A stretch of DNA of 64,000 bases from Hymenopus coronatus. Its lineage: Eukaryota; Arthropoda; Insecta; Mantodea; Hymenopodidae. A program made the position numbers and the translations under genes. The notes below the pieces were generated by a model that searched no databases, was not told the DNA's origin, and saw only the letters and a list, made by a program, of their open reading frames with translations. Positions 13,301 through 22,569 of this stretch are shown here, piece by piece. Position 1 is the first letter of the stretch, and every line of letters starts with the position of its first letter. Where the stretch lies: positions 29,750,501 to 29,814,500 of the forward strand of contig CM060895.1 in NCBI GenBank assembly GCA_030762935.1, given 5' to 3'.

Positions 13301-16300
13301 GTAGTAAAAGCAGGCTTTAAACACTATCAAAAAAACACTTCCAATGTGGCTGTTAACTATTAATTTAAGAATTAAAAAGTAATTGACAGCTAGACGAAGA
13401 GCTCGTGGAATCCATATATTTCCTCCCCCCATTTTTATTTCTTTGGACAAATATCTGATTTAAATAGATATGTTCCATTAATTAACAATTGAATTATTAC
13501 ATCGGTACCAATGATTAGTTTAATGAATGGCAGCAAGGTTCATCACAACCCCTCTTACTCTGTTCTTCCCTCAACATTCCTATTGCATACCTTAATGAGA
13601 GTTGCAACAGATTTGCAAACCAAAATCCCTGCAGTAGTTCGAAACGAAATGTCACCTACAGATAATCAGGAAATAAAATTATAAAATAATGTTGAAAATA
13701 CAATTGGAGGTTTGGGAAATTTGCTAGGGGTTGTACAAACCTGAAATCTCCTGGTAGAGAAAGTCATGGTATTTTTTAAAAAAAAATAAATACTTGAAAA
13801 GGTCTGCTTTGAGTGGTTTCTTATCCTTCCCCCAAAGAGAAAAGCATTAAATCTATGTCAATATCTACATATTCACTTAGAGCTTGGCATTTGCCTATCT
13901 TTTTCTGGAACCAAAAATCATATGCTTTCAGCAATAAAATACCTACATGTATTTCAGTTACAAAACAACTTTATTAGGGCCTATCACTGACTGATTCCAT
14001 CTGCTGATGCCTGATTCTGTCTTGAGTGCCTAGTTAAGAAATTACTTGATCTTCAGTATAAAACCTGGGATTTCACATCTGGCAAGTATAATATGTTACA
14101 GCCAGCCATGTGTCTTTGCATCTGTCTTTGGTTCTTAAATCTGTGTTCCTGTAAACCTGTACTTAGAATATAAGAAGTCACCATAAGTAAATGCTGAAAA
14201 TGTTGTCCTTCTGAATCTAAGCAAGCTAAACCTTAGATTGACTTAATTTAGCTCAGCCAATGTAACATTTTGTATTGTGATTATGCCTTGTGGCCAAAAG
14301 TGCTGCACATGTATGAGTGGCTTTCTTCAGAAGTCGTAGCTGATTGTTGCAATGCATTGTTATACCTGTGTGAGTGAGCACATGTCGGAGAGTTCTTTAA
14401 CATCAAAGCTGTGATTTTATACTCCATGAGTGGACATATGTGCTGTCAGCGAGTTCTTTAACTTCAAAGCTGCGATTGTTGCACTGTAAGTGGACATATG
14501 TGCTGTTGGAGAGTTCTTTAGCATTTAGGCTGTGATTCTTGCACTGTGATTATTCACTATGGCAGAGAGAGAGAGAGAGAGAGAGGGACAGAGAGAGAGA
14601 GGGAGAGAGAGAGACAAAGAGAACAAGAGAGAAAGAGAGAGAGAGAGAATCCAGAGACAATGACAACAATGAACTTCAAGTGGTGTGTGCTGGGGTTGTG
14701 ATGAGCCATGTCACCTAGTGAAGGACTGTCCACACCCAGCCAACGAGCCAGCAGGAAGCGAGTAAGGATTGGCATGGCTAGGAGCATTTTGGGGCCATCT
14801 TCTTGAGTGATGCTATGTGCCTTGGGCAGGAGAGTGGATGACAGCCTCATCAGAGATGGCTGGCTACAAGAAAAGGTGTTTTACTAGTAGAACAGTTTGT
14901 AATCAAACCTGACTTGGTGAAGGGTTTATTGACTGAAAAACACAGTCAGCCCCACTAACTAATGAAGGCAACAGGTGACATCTTGCCTGTGGAGGAGGAG
15001 ACCCTACTGGAGTTGACACAGATTTAGCACTTTGAACCTGAGGGTGATCATCATGAGGATAGCTGATAACATGATCCTGGGCCTGGATGCTCTTAGGAGC
15101 CACGAGACAACAGTTGACATCAGGTAAAAGATATTGTGACTCAGCTGAGATCTACAGGATGGCCCTGAGGGATGATATAGTTGTACCTGCAAGAAGCGAG
15201 ATGGTGGCGAAGGTGGACCTGGAGGGCCAAGGATCAAGGAACCTGGTATTGGACAGGAAAAACACCACTGAACAGATTATGCATTGCCCGGGTATTGTTA
15301 CCTTGTCAGGAGGGAGTGACCATGAGACTGCTGAACCCAAAAGATACTGATTAGGTCATCCAGGCCGGAATGGAGTTGGGAAAGTATAAGCCAGCAGCTA
15401 GTGTATCACAATGCAACGGATCTGATCAGCCAGCACCATTGTAGGACCTGCTAAAAGACTTGCTGAAGAGGGCAGCCAAGCATCTGGCCGCTAGAGAGTT
15501 CTGCTTAGTCAATACCAATACATCTTCAGTGAAGGGAATGGGGATTATGGCGAACTGACCATGTATTCCATTTCATTGACATCGGAGATGCCCAACCTTT
15601 CCAGCAACCACCAAAACATATTTCTCTGACAAAACAAACAGAGATAGGAAATGCCATAGGATATGAAATCAAGGGGAATTCATGATGACTCTGACAATCC
15701 TTGGTGCTCCCCTGTAGTCTTGGAATAGAAGAATAGTGAGCTACACTTCTGCATGGACTACAAGTACTGAATGCTATCACCAGAAAGGACTGTTTCCCTG
15801 TAGCCTGGATTGATGACACCCTGGATACACTTGCTAATGCTCAGTGGTTCTCTGTTTTAGACTTAAAGACAGGATACTGGCAAGTGTCCCTCAATCCTAG
15901 AGATAAAGAAAAAACTGCATTCTCAACTGGCCAAGGGTTTTGGCAATTTATGGTTAGGCCCTTTGGCCTCTGCAACGTGCCAGCCACCCTCCAACACCTC
16001 ATGGAATAAGGGATGAGAGGGTTCACTTATGATGCCTGTCTGCTTTATCTAGATGATATCATCACTGTTGGCAACAACTTTGAAGAACATTCTTGAGAAC
16101 CTGATTAAGATAGTACAAAGGCTGCAGGCAGCCAACTTGAAGCTGAACAGGAAGAAGTACCAACTTATCTGTAAGGAGGTGAACTACCTGAGGCACATAG
16201 TCTCACCATGTCTATGGGGTGGTCATAGACCAGGAGAAGGCTGGGTTAGTGAGAGATGGGCCTTGCCTGAAAGACAAACAAGAGCTATGATTACAGCTAC

Positions 16301-19300
16301 TACTCCCATTTCGTCAGAGGTTTCTCAAACATTGCAAAACTCCTCATTCATCTGATAGCAGAACACAGGCCTTACAAGTAAACATAAGAGACAGGTACCA
16401 AATTCAGAACTTTGAAATGCTCCTATTTTAGTTTTTCCACAACCTGGTGGAAACTTTACTCTGTCCATGGTCCAGGATGGCCAGGAGCAGGTAATTGCTT
16501 ACTACAGCAGAAAAGAACTACTGTTACCCAGCAAGAGTTCCTGGTGGTAGTAAAGGTGCTGGAGTACTTCCATAAATACCTGAATGGTCACTCATTTTAC
16601 CTGAGGACTGACCACTCAGCCCTCACCTGGCTATTGAGTTTCAAGGACCTGGAGGGCCAGATCCCATTGGGACCAGAGGCTGAGTACAACTTCACATCAG
16701 AAAATTGGAAAGGAAGGAGTCACTCCAATAAGGATGCGATGTCACAAAAACTCTGTTCAGAGGAGTGCGGCCACTGCATCAAGGTGGAAGACAACGCAAC
16801 TTGGGCCACTCCTGAGAGAAATGAAGGCAGGGACTAGACTGAGGTGGCAGGACATTGCATTCAGGAGCAGTGGTATAAGTCTTACTGGGCCCAATGGGAC
16901 TAATTGAAGGCCAAGGTACTGTTCAGAGTATGGGAGTCACCTGATGGGAAGACCCAGAGAGAGCTGCTAATCCTCCTTCAGAGTAAGGTCGCAGAAGTCC
17001 TGGAGAAGGTACGAGGGGCATACTGAAAATCATGAGCAACTCATTGTAAAAATTTAAATTTCAACAATATAATGAAATGAATTGCAGGATCGTAATCTAC
17101 AGACTTTAAGCCACATGCTGACATATTGTGACGTCATTAGCTTTTATCACGTGACCACAGACAGTGTTTGAAAAATGACTGACATTGATGTTTCGTTTCG
17201 ACAGCGTGCTGTCATTGAATTCCTCGTGAAAGAAGGAAAATCTGCTCCTGATATTCATCTCAGACTTCAACGTGCGTATGGAGGTGTCTGCATCGGTGCC
17301 AGCAGTGTTAGAAGATGGGTGAAACATTTCAAAGATGGAAACACGAGTCTGCAAAATGCGCCTCGTAGCGGGCGTCCTCAAACTGCCTCTACAGAACACA
17401 ACAAGGAAAGAGTTGATGAACTCGTTACAGGAGATAGGCGTTTCACTGTGAATGAAATTGCTGTGCAACTTGGAATATGACATAGTGCAGTGCAAGAAAT
17501 GATCCACAGCTTGGGTTATCGAAAGGTCTGTGCCCGTTGGGTCCCCCGTTTATTGACTGAAGACCACAAACTTCAGAGAAGAACCATTCTTCAGAGATTT
17601 CATAATAAAGGTGATGCATTTTTGACGTGTATTGTGACTGGAGAGGAGAGCTGGTTCCATCACTATGAGCCAGAAACGAAACGTCAGAGTATGGAATGGC
17701 ATCACTTGAACTCATCATCGAAGAAGAAAGCGAAGACAGTGCAATCTGTAAGAAAAGTTATGGGAAGTATCTTTTGGGATGCACAAGGCTGCATTCTGGT
17801 TGACTTTCTTGAACCTGGACAAACCATAAATTCTGCCCGCTACATCAAAACGCTTCTGAAGCTCCGTCGGGCTTTGCATGATAAACGCCCTGGAAAGAGG
17901 GTCATCCTTCAACAGGATAATGCACGTCCGCATACTGCCCGTGCCACTATGGAGAAGATCAGGGCATTAGGGTGGGAAACTCTTCCACATCCTCCCTACA
18001 GTCCCGACTTGGCACCCTCCGACTACCATCTTTTCGGTTCTGTGAAGGAGCAGATGCGTGGCCAATGCTACGAGACGCTGGAGGATATTCGGAAAGCAGT
18101 GCGTGCGGGTCAGCGGGCAGCTGGAATGGAGTTCTATCACAGGGGCATTTTCAAACTTGTAGAACGATGGGAAAAATGTGTGCAAAACAATGGAGACTAT
18201 GTCGAAAAGTGAAAGAAAGTCTGTAGATTATGATGTATTTGGTTTGGCTTAAAAATAAATATTAAGATTGTAAAACAGTGTTGCTCATGACTTTCAGTGT
18301 GCCCCTCGTACATGCAGAGACTTCAGAAGGACTTTTGGGACCAAACCAAACTTATTGACAAGCTCTGACAATGATACTGCTGGCTGCTATGGGCAGAGGT
18401 GGTACCATCAATATCAGGTGTGCAGCAAGTCACAGTCTTCAGACTAGGAGCTGCAGTCATATGCAACAATAATGTGGGAACATTCTTTGAGCATATAGCC
18501 ATTGATGTAGCTAGACCATTCCCTCTGTGGAGGTATACACCATTCTTAATCAGGAGGCCAAGATTATCGTGAAACTTCTCATAGGAAAACTGTTTTGTTG
18601 TTATGAGGTGCCATTAAAGCTACACAGCCATCAGGGCACCAACTTTGAGTCCAACCTGATGAGGGAAATGCTGAAGTGACTTGGAATGCACAAGATACAT
18701 GCACATAACACCTCTCCACCTACAGTCAGACAGCATGGTTGAACTGCACACTGGACTCTAGAAGACGTTCAAGGAAGGCTGTGGCCAATCACTAGGGATG
18801 TCTTGCTGGCATACTGCTCTTCAACCCATGACACCACCAGGTTGACACCAGAAAGTTTGGTCTTCAGTAGAGAGCTGTGTCTACCATGTGATCTGATGTT
18901 TGGGAGTCCTCCTGAGGCAGAACAGCCAGAGTTGACTATGTGAAGCATCTCATAGACTGACTTAATGACATGCATAAAATGGCCCATCAAACAATCCAGG
19001 TAGCAAGCGACCGGATGAAGACTCAATATGGCCAGCAGGCTAACAGCACGGTGACCTGCTAACCAGATCAAGGGACGCTGCCCCAAGCTTCAACAACCAT
19101 ACCTTGTGGTGAAGAGGATAAATGATGTCTAACGCATCCAGAGGCTGGTAACACACTTGGACCATCTAGCCTGCTGTGATGATGGTGCTGGACAGACAAC
19201 CAGCCCTAAGGAGCAACAAGCAGTGAGTATGCCTTGCCAGCTGTAAATGCCACATATAGCATGTGCATGCAGACACACAGACTCACACATTCACATACAC

Positions 19301-22126
19301 ACACATTTTTAAATATGCTTTTTTGGATTCAGAATGTGTATGTCCAGTGAAATGCTACCATAGGAATAGTTAAAATAAGCTATACAAAAATAAACAATAT
19401 TGGCTAGAGAAAGTCATATGAACATAACACACCAGATTTTTGTTAATTTATGAGCTAATGCTAATAATAATTATCAGCTAATTGTCATTTTATTTTCCTA
19501 ATACAATTTGACATACTGGTTCCATAAAATGAGCTTGCTTGTAGTGTTTACTAAAGAAAGACACATCAAAATGGCATAAGCATACTTAAAATAAATATTA
19601 TTTCTAAAGATGTTTCTAAGGAAAATGTTTGCATACCAGCATCTATAATAGCCTCATATATCTTTTCTAACACAATTCGCAATATTGGTTCCATGGAATG
19701 AGCTTGTTTGTAGCCTACTCCAAAGAAAGCTGCATCAAATTTATTGAGTGTTATCAGTTTACCAATTCTCTCAGGAATTTCAGGATGACCTGAAAAAGTT
19801 AAAAAAGCTAAATAAAGAACAAATTCAAACTGTGTAGTTAAAACTGCTATTATTTCATGCACAGATGATGACAAGAAAAGAAATAATAATTTAAGTAGGA
19901 AATGTTCCACACCTTAGTTTAAGGTACCTCCCCAGCAATTGGGGACTAAGAAAACTTGAAAAAAACTTGTCTGGGAGGACAATCCTAGTACATACTTCAA
20001 TAGCTGTCAGGTGTGTTCAAGTAAATGGTGCATGGTAATCCTCTCCTCCATTACAAAATATATTTTTGCTTTAAGGTTCAGTCAGGGACTCAGGTTTGAT
20101 TTCAATGGAAAAGATATGCAAGTAAAGTTCTATCTCCAGATTCCGAGTTTTCCTTGTCTGGACAAATAGTCGTGGAAACCAAATCTGAGCTTCTTAATTT
20201 CCCAGTAGGCAGTACCTATGGGGACTACTTCTACAGAGATACACGAGTACATTGCACATATTTAATCTGCTTACTATGCTACTGTTTCTTCCCAAAACAA
20301 ATTTACTTCAAGCTTCAGTGCAATTCAATTCTATAGTATCAAAAAAGTAAATACAGGGTGTATATAAATGAATATCGGGGTTTTAACTCTTTATAATATT
20401 TATTACATTCAACTTACAGTTATGAATGATATGTCAACTGAAAAAGCAACTCAAACAGTTTTACCAAGAAGCTTATAAATCTTCAATGTGACTACCCTTT
20501 GTCACACGGCACCCATCAAGTCTATAACCGAGTTCTTCCCAAACGTTGATAAGTGTGTATTGAGTAATTGTAGCAACAGCTGCTTCAATCTGGTTTCTTA
20601 ATTCAGGGAGGTCAACTGGTAGTGGAGGCACATACACACGATCCTTGATGAAGCACCAAAGGTAAAAATCACACAGCGTTAGGTCAGGAGAACGTGTAGG
20701 CCATGCATAGCAAGCCCTGTCATTCGAGCCCTTGCGGCCTATCCAGCGCTCGAGTACAGTGACGTTCAACCAATCGCTTACTTCATTATGCCAGTGGAAA
20801 ATGAAATTCTCTGGCTCATTTTCTTCCAACTGAGGGAAGAGCCATTGCTCTAGTGTATCAAGGTAAGAAGTGCCAGTTACAGTAGGTTCACCAAAAATGA
20901 AGGGCCCATAAACTTTTCGCTGGGATACAGCACAAAAAAAATTCACTTTAGGGGAATCTCGTCACATTTGTACCATCTTGTGAGGATTTTCTGAGCCCCA
21001 GATGCACACATTATGAGTGTTAACATGTCCACTAAGGTGAAAGGTCGATTAATCACTGAAGACAACATGATCCACAAAATCGTCATGAAACAACATGTCG
21101 TTTGCGAATTTGGCACATAATCCGTGGTCTGTCGGCTTTAGAGCCTGTAATAACTGTAAATAGTAAGGATGTAGCTGTAAGCATTTTCTTACAAATTTCC
21201 AAACAGTCGACACAGGAACTTGTAATTCACGATTAGCCTTCCGGACTGATTTCTTTGGGCTACGAGTGAACGACTCTCTCACTCGCTCAACAGTCTCTTC
21301 ACTTACTCCTGGTCATCCCGTGTTCTTCCCTTTACAAAGGCAGCCGGTATCTTCAAACTGATTATACCATTTACCAATGTTTTTATCACTAGGAGGATCA
21401 CAACCGAACTTACTACGGAACGCACATTGCACAGTAACTACAGATTCGGTCTTTACAAACTGCAAAACACAAAACGCTTTCTGTTTACTAGTCGCCATCT
21501 TTGCTACTACCGCTGTCTAGTGGATTGCGGCAGAAACATTGCACGCACATGCGCACTTGTGCCAACAAACAAAACTGTTTGAGTTGCTTTTTCATTTGAC
21601 ATATCATTTATAACTGTAAGTTGAATGTAATAAATATTATAAAGAGTTAAAACCCTGATATTCATTTATGTACACCCTGTAAAATATGTAATAATGTTTC
21701 TGCAAGAGATTTTATTTTTTAATTAACAAAAGTAAATCTGTGTCATTGAACTGAACACTAGAAAATGAATAATGCATCATGTTTTGTATTAAAAAGTGTT
21801 TCATAATCTGAAAATACAACTGATGCAACTACCTTATATAATATTAATATGAGAAAAGTAAGTAGTATGTCCATGATCTGAAATTTGGTAATTCTATGAT
21901 ACTAACTCATTTTCCAACGGCGAATATAATCATTAACCATATCCACTTTATTGAAAAGATTATCTTGAAAGCGATAAACATTTTCAGATTCAGGAAAAGC
22001 ACCAGAGAGGCCAGAAATGACCACTTCTTCTCCTGGAGGTGCTTTTGCAAGTTGCATTCTTGCCTTCAAGGTCTCAGGAACTTCCTCTGAAGTACTTGTA
22101 GCAGCTATTTCACCTTGAGGATCCAT
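4094..22126 (-). CDS. Fatty acid synthase / animal FAS-like polyketide synthase, N-terminal ketosynthase part (5 exons, partial)
   Basis: Five minus-strand exons (22126-21907, 19789-19637, 10078-9905, 5695-5495, 4332-4094) join in frame through GT/AG introns into 329 residues. The product is the beta-ketoacyl synthase (KS) domain, which condenses the growing acyl chain with a malonyl unit in the cytosolic multidomain synthase. A 31-residue N-terminal extension precedes [10 protein letters not shown], where vertebrate FASN begins. Visible motifs are RRW, DAAFFGV, TGVFIG, the nucleophile in DTACSSS (Cys192), [13 protein letters not shown] and EAHGTGT (His324). The Cys-to-His spacing of 132 equals that of human FASN (Cys161, His293). 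Introns 1-4 are phase 1 and the last donor is phase 0. There is no stop or frameshift. The exon with the second catalytic His and all later domains were not found in 1-4093 and presumably lie off the left edge. Whether it is FASN or a mollusc FAS-like PKS cannot be decided from the KS alone. Confidence 0.88.
5105..5340 (+). repeat. tRNA-derived SINE-like element, family E
   Basis: The head has a B-box-like string (ggagttcaaatcccac) near 5140, preceded by a degenerate A-box region. A unique body (ttccctggctgagatt ... gtgtttgtgtgccg) follows. It lies in FAS intron 4. Only one copy is present here, so family assignment is tentative. Confidence 0.4.
5495..5695 (-). CDS. FAS-like gene, exon 4 (active-site cysteine)
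   Basis: The exon is 201 bp (67 codons), with acceptor ...tatatag|GACCAAG and donor GATG|GTAAGG. It encodes [24 protein letters not shown], holding the KS nucleophile Cys192. It continues through [17 protein letters not shown] and the [16 protein letters not shown] strand, all typical of the type I FAS KS fold. Confidence 0.9.
5963..6852 (+). repeat. R1 repeat, full-length copy with internal (TG)n
   Basis: It begins with the degraded palindrome (actttccttacatgtactct gtacatagtgtgtagagaagg). It continues through the R1 landmarks aaaatttgataccgagattt, a TG/CG microsatellite (6103-6160), ggaacttcaatcacatagca and ttattaactta-like sequence, and ends gtagagaaagtcatgtgaat ggaacacatcag. No conserved reading frame is present. 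It sits in FAS intron 3. Confidence 0.8.
7600..7935 (-). pseudogene. Coiled-coil ORF relic (possible LINE ORF1), minus
   Basis: The minus-strand frame reads [20 protein letters not shown], then [20 protein letters not shown] and a Lys/Glu-rich run before stops. This is a heptad-type helix as in LINE ORF1 proteins. There is no RNA-binding or RT motif here, so the LINE assignment is inferred. Confidence 0.3.
9035..9240 (+). repeat. tRNA-derived SINE, family A
   Basis: It has a tRNA-like head with a B box (gtgatttcgaatctcgc), body acccagataagac, tcctgagaagacgaatgtca and aacattaagctccatgaacc, and a tail ending in poly-A (9229-9246). It lies in FAS intron 3. Confidence 0.8.
9265..9505 (+). repeat. 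tRNA-derived SINE, family A (second tandem copy)
   Basis: Directly downstream of the previous copy and in the same orientation: tgctagtaagcctgcttcac, aagaggtccaaattctaatc (decayed B box), tcctgagaagatgaatatca, aactctaagctctaggaatc, then atttgagcatcatttcatcc. Confidence 0.75.
9905..10078 (-). CDS. FAS-like gene, exon 3
   Basis: The exon is 174 bp (58 codons), with acceptor ...gctacag|GTGTCAAC and donor ACTG|GTAAGC. It encodes [16 protein letters not shown], a Cys/Glu-rich loop and [24 protein letters not shown] and the N-(R/W)-(L/V)-SY element are standard KS landmarks. Trp stands where most family members have Arg before LSY, which is unusual but occurs in an uninterrupted frame. Confidence 0.87.
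10433..11145 (+). repeat. R1 repeat, diverged copy
   Basis: It starts with actttctctatacttgccta and continues with the R1 order (attgcattccatcc, ggtatttaagtttgttgtct, ccctttatatggaaaatttt, tattaccattggtaaaccat-like). It ends near agaagagaaagtagagaaca. It is more diverged than the other long copies. It lies in FAS intron 2. Confidence 0.7.
11150..11810. other. No recognised feature (FAS intron 2)
   Basis: AT-rich intronic DNA. No open frame, repeat or RNA motif could be supported. Confidence 0.5.
11815..12050 (+). repeat. tRNA-derived SINE, family D (decayed)
   Basis: gaggtccccgatttgatttc cagtgggggcatggagaatt corresponds to the family-D head and junction seen on the minus strand at 50260-50375 (gaggtcccgggttcgattcc, ctggggcagagaatt). 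It is older and diverged. Confidence 0.5.
12055..13085. other. No recognised feature (FAS intron 2)
   Basis: AT-rich, with a short CA run at 12608-12620. No coding or RNA signal is supported. Confidence 0.5.
13088..13345 (+). repeat. tRNA-derived SINE, family B
   Basis: The head reads ggtggagtggttagaccact tgcctctcacc (A-box region) and ggcccaggttcggctgc (B box). The body has aaagtggcgcagggatggat and tctctgggttctccggtttc, ending tgccatggtagtaaaagcag. A minus copy is at 40450-40635. The A and B boxes show tRNA (Ser/Leu-like) ancestry, but the acceptor stem cannot close, so it is not a tRNA gene. Confidence 0.75.
14375..14552 (+). repeat. Three tandem copies of a 60-bp unit
   Basis: gagttcttta recurs at 14390, 14451 and 14511 within a larger unit (agtggacatatgtgctgt, gagttctttaac, tcaaagctgcgatt). 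It lies just upstream of the Gypsy internal region, so it may belong to that element's LTR or leader, but no second LTR was found. Confidence 0.8.
14562..14650 (+). repeat. (GA)n microsatellite, imperfect
   Basis: A ga-dinucleotide run with several gg and ac interruptions. It directly precedes the Gypsy zinc-knuckle sequence. Confidence 0.9.
15760..16210 (+). pseudogene. Gypsy reverse transcriptase fragment
   Basis: [20 protein letters not shown] and the [20 protein letters not shown] block are followed by an in-frame stop near 16008, then [19 protein letters not shown] with the YLDD catalytic pair. The following thumb/connection region ([20 protein letters not shown]) is in another frame. 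This is typical decayed Ty3/Gypsy RT. Confidence 0.85.
17010..18310 (+). mobile_element. Mariner element, almost intact, inserted in the Gypsy relic
   Basis: The element is bounded by TA (17010-17011 and 18309-18310) with inverted repeats of about 29 bp (cgaggggcatactgaaaatc... at 17012; its complement ...tgtgcccctcg at 18308). Two mismatches are visible. It contains one transposase gene with a single stop. Terminal repeats and a duplicated TA are the hallmarks of the Tc1/mariner superfamily. Its base composition is more GC-rich than the surroundings. It is among the youngest insertions in the window, judging by the single stop and matching ends. Confidence 0.92.
17175..18212 (+). pseudogene. 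Mariner transposase with one stop codon and an Asp-to-Glu change
   Basis: The frame runs from [18 protein letters not shown] to GDYVEK and has the normal mariner length (about 345 codons). It has an N-terminal helix-turn-helix ([13 protein letters not shown] and SGRPQTAS), a second helix-turn-helix region ([12 protein letters not shown]), then the WVPRLL motif where family members have WVPHxL. The catalytic triad is altered. The first position reads TGEESW, where mariner has TGDE(T/S)W. The second ([11 protein letters not shown]) and third ([13 protein letters not shown]) Asp are intact. A single in-frame TGA at 17478-17480 follows LGI. No frameshift is present. Confidence 0.92.
18480..19060 (+). 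pseudogene. Gypsy integrase fragment
   Basis: The frame includes [40 protein letters not shown], then after stops [20 protein letters not shown] and [20 protein letters not shown]. These correspond to the Gypsy integrase core, where the second catalytic Asp motif (S/H-D-x-G) now reads HQGTNF, and to the conserved region after the core. Multiple stops are present. Confidence 0.75.
19304..19445. repeat. R1 terminal fragments
   Basis: acatttttaaatatgctttt ttggattcag resembles the minus-strand 5' region of R1. ctagagaaagtcatatgaac followed by ataacacaccagattttt is an R1 3' end in plus orientation. It is a rearranged remnant. Confidence 0.45.
19637..19789 (-). CDS. FAS-like gene, exon 2
   Basis: The exon is 153 bp (51 codons) with a pyrimidine-rich acceptor (...tttttcag|GTCATCC) and donor G|GTATGC. 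It encodes [26 protein letters not shown], then [19 protein letters not shown], matching the KS segment that in FASN reads FDA-FFGV and (D/E)P-LR-LLE. The phase-1 junctions on both sides restore Ser and Gly codons. Confidence 0.87.
20352..21681 (-). mobile_element. Tc1/mariner-superfamily element with about 105-bp terminal inverted repeats
   Basis: TA-bounded 1.33-kb element. The left arm (20354 onward: cagggtgtatataaatgaat, atcggggttttaactcttta, ...gcaactcaaacagtttt) is complementary over about 105 bp to the right arm (21572-21679, ending tacaccctg) with a handful of mismatches. It contains one decayed transposase gene on the minus strand. It lies in FAS intron 1. Confidence 0.92.
20473..21498 (-). 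pseudogene. Transposase pseudogene of the 20.3-kb Tc1/mariner-type element
   Basis: One minus-strand frame runs from [20 protein letters not shown] to [12 protein letters not shown] with three in-frame stops (21315-21313, 21051-21049, 20964-20962) and no frameshift. The order is an N-terminal helix-turn-helix of the DUF4817 type ([20 protein letters not shown]), a second helix-turn-helix ([20 protein letters not shown]), then the core. The first catalytic Asp motif (VVFSD) is followed directly by a stop. The block that in related proteins holds the second Asp (QQDGAPPH) is deleted, so FIF runs straight into HWHNEV. The third ([12 protein letters not shown]) is present. It cannot encode an active enzyme. 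Confidence 0.88.
21907..22126 (-). CDS. FAS-like gene, exon 1 of the coding sequence
   Basis: The exon starts at ATG (22126-22124), codes 73 codons plus one base, and ends at a GT donor (21906-21905). It reads [11 protein letters not shown]..., then the KS start [18 protein letters not shown] and [12 protein letters not shown]. The bases just before the ATG read like a splice acceptor (...taatag|ATG), so a 5' UTR exon further right is likely and no promoter can be placed here. The N-terminal leader is rich in Ala, Glu and Pro and has no signal peptide, as expected for a cytosolic enzyme. Confidence 0.85.
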
Positions 22127-22129
22127 CTA

Positions 22130-22490
22130 TTACTGTGTATGGAAAGAAACTGTTACACATCAAAGTAATGTTACAATAATTTACAATGTTAGGAAGTTTT
22201 CTTGCGGCACAGCTTTCCAAAATTACTGTTTAAACTATTGGTTATAAGAGTTCTATAATCTCATTATCAATATACTGGATGAGGAATTTTAGGATAATTT
22301 TACTGGCTAAAATTAGATTATGGCATGATTATTGAGCTAAAAAGCCAGCTGCAGTTCCAACTGTGATAAACAGTTTTTCAACTTTCATAACACCTCTATA
22401 ATAAATTTTCCCCTCTCCATAAAAATATACATAGTTTGGGCAATAGTAAAACAAACATCAATTATCAAAATACTAACTGATTTTAAATAT
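22130..22490. other. Region upstream of the FAS start exon; no promoter assigned
   Basis: AT-rich, with no convincing TATA/Inr combination or CpG-rich block. It is probably an intron between a 5' UTR exon and the first coding exon, because an acceptor-like AG abuts the ATG. Confidence 0.4.
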
Positions 22491-22494
22491 ATGT

Positions 22495-22563
22495 TTCTTC
22501 TTCTTCTTCTTCTTCTTCTTCTTCTTCTTCTTCTTCTTCTTCTTCTTCTTCTTCTTCTTCTTC
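22495..22563 (+). repeat. (TTC)n microsatellite
   Basis: About 23 uninterrupted ttc units. Confidence 0.95.
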
Positions 22564-22569
22564 AAGCTG

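Larger units (their letters stand above)
14650..19250 (+). mobile_element. Ty3/Gypsy LTR-retrotransposon relic (gag-pol internal region), split by a mariner
   Basis: Plus-strand fragments appear in Gypsy order. They are a CCHC zinc knuckle (14688-14729, [14 protein letters not shown]); the protease/RT linker (15040-15350, [16 protein letters not shown]); reverse transcriptase (15760-16210, including [27 protein letters not shown] and the catalytic LYLDD); and RNase H (16480-16770, [20 protein letters not shown]). Integrase remnants follow (18480-19060, [27 protein letters not shown]). There are many stops and frameshifts, so it is inactive. The mariner at 17010-18310 interrupts it; removing that insertion restores a continuous RNase H-integrase linker. 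I could not find paired LTRs. It lies in FAS intron 2. Confidence 0.85.

Noticed and set aside
17106..18185. Minus-strand frames across the mariner (17507-17106, 17718-17443, 18185-17967)
   Set aside because: Shadows of the plus-strand transposase.
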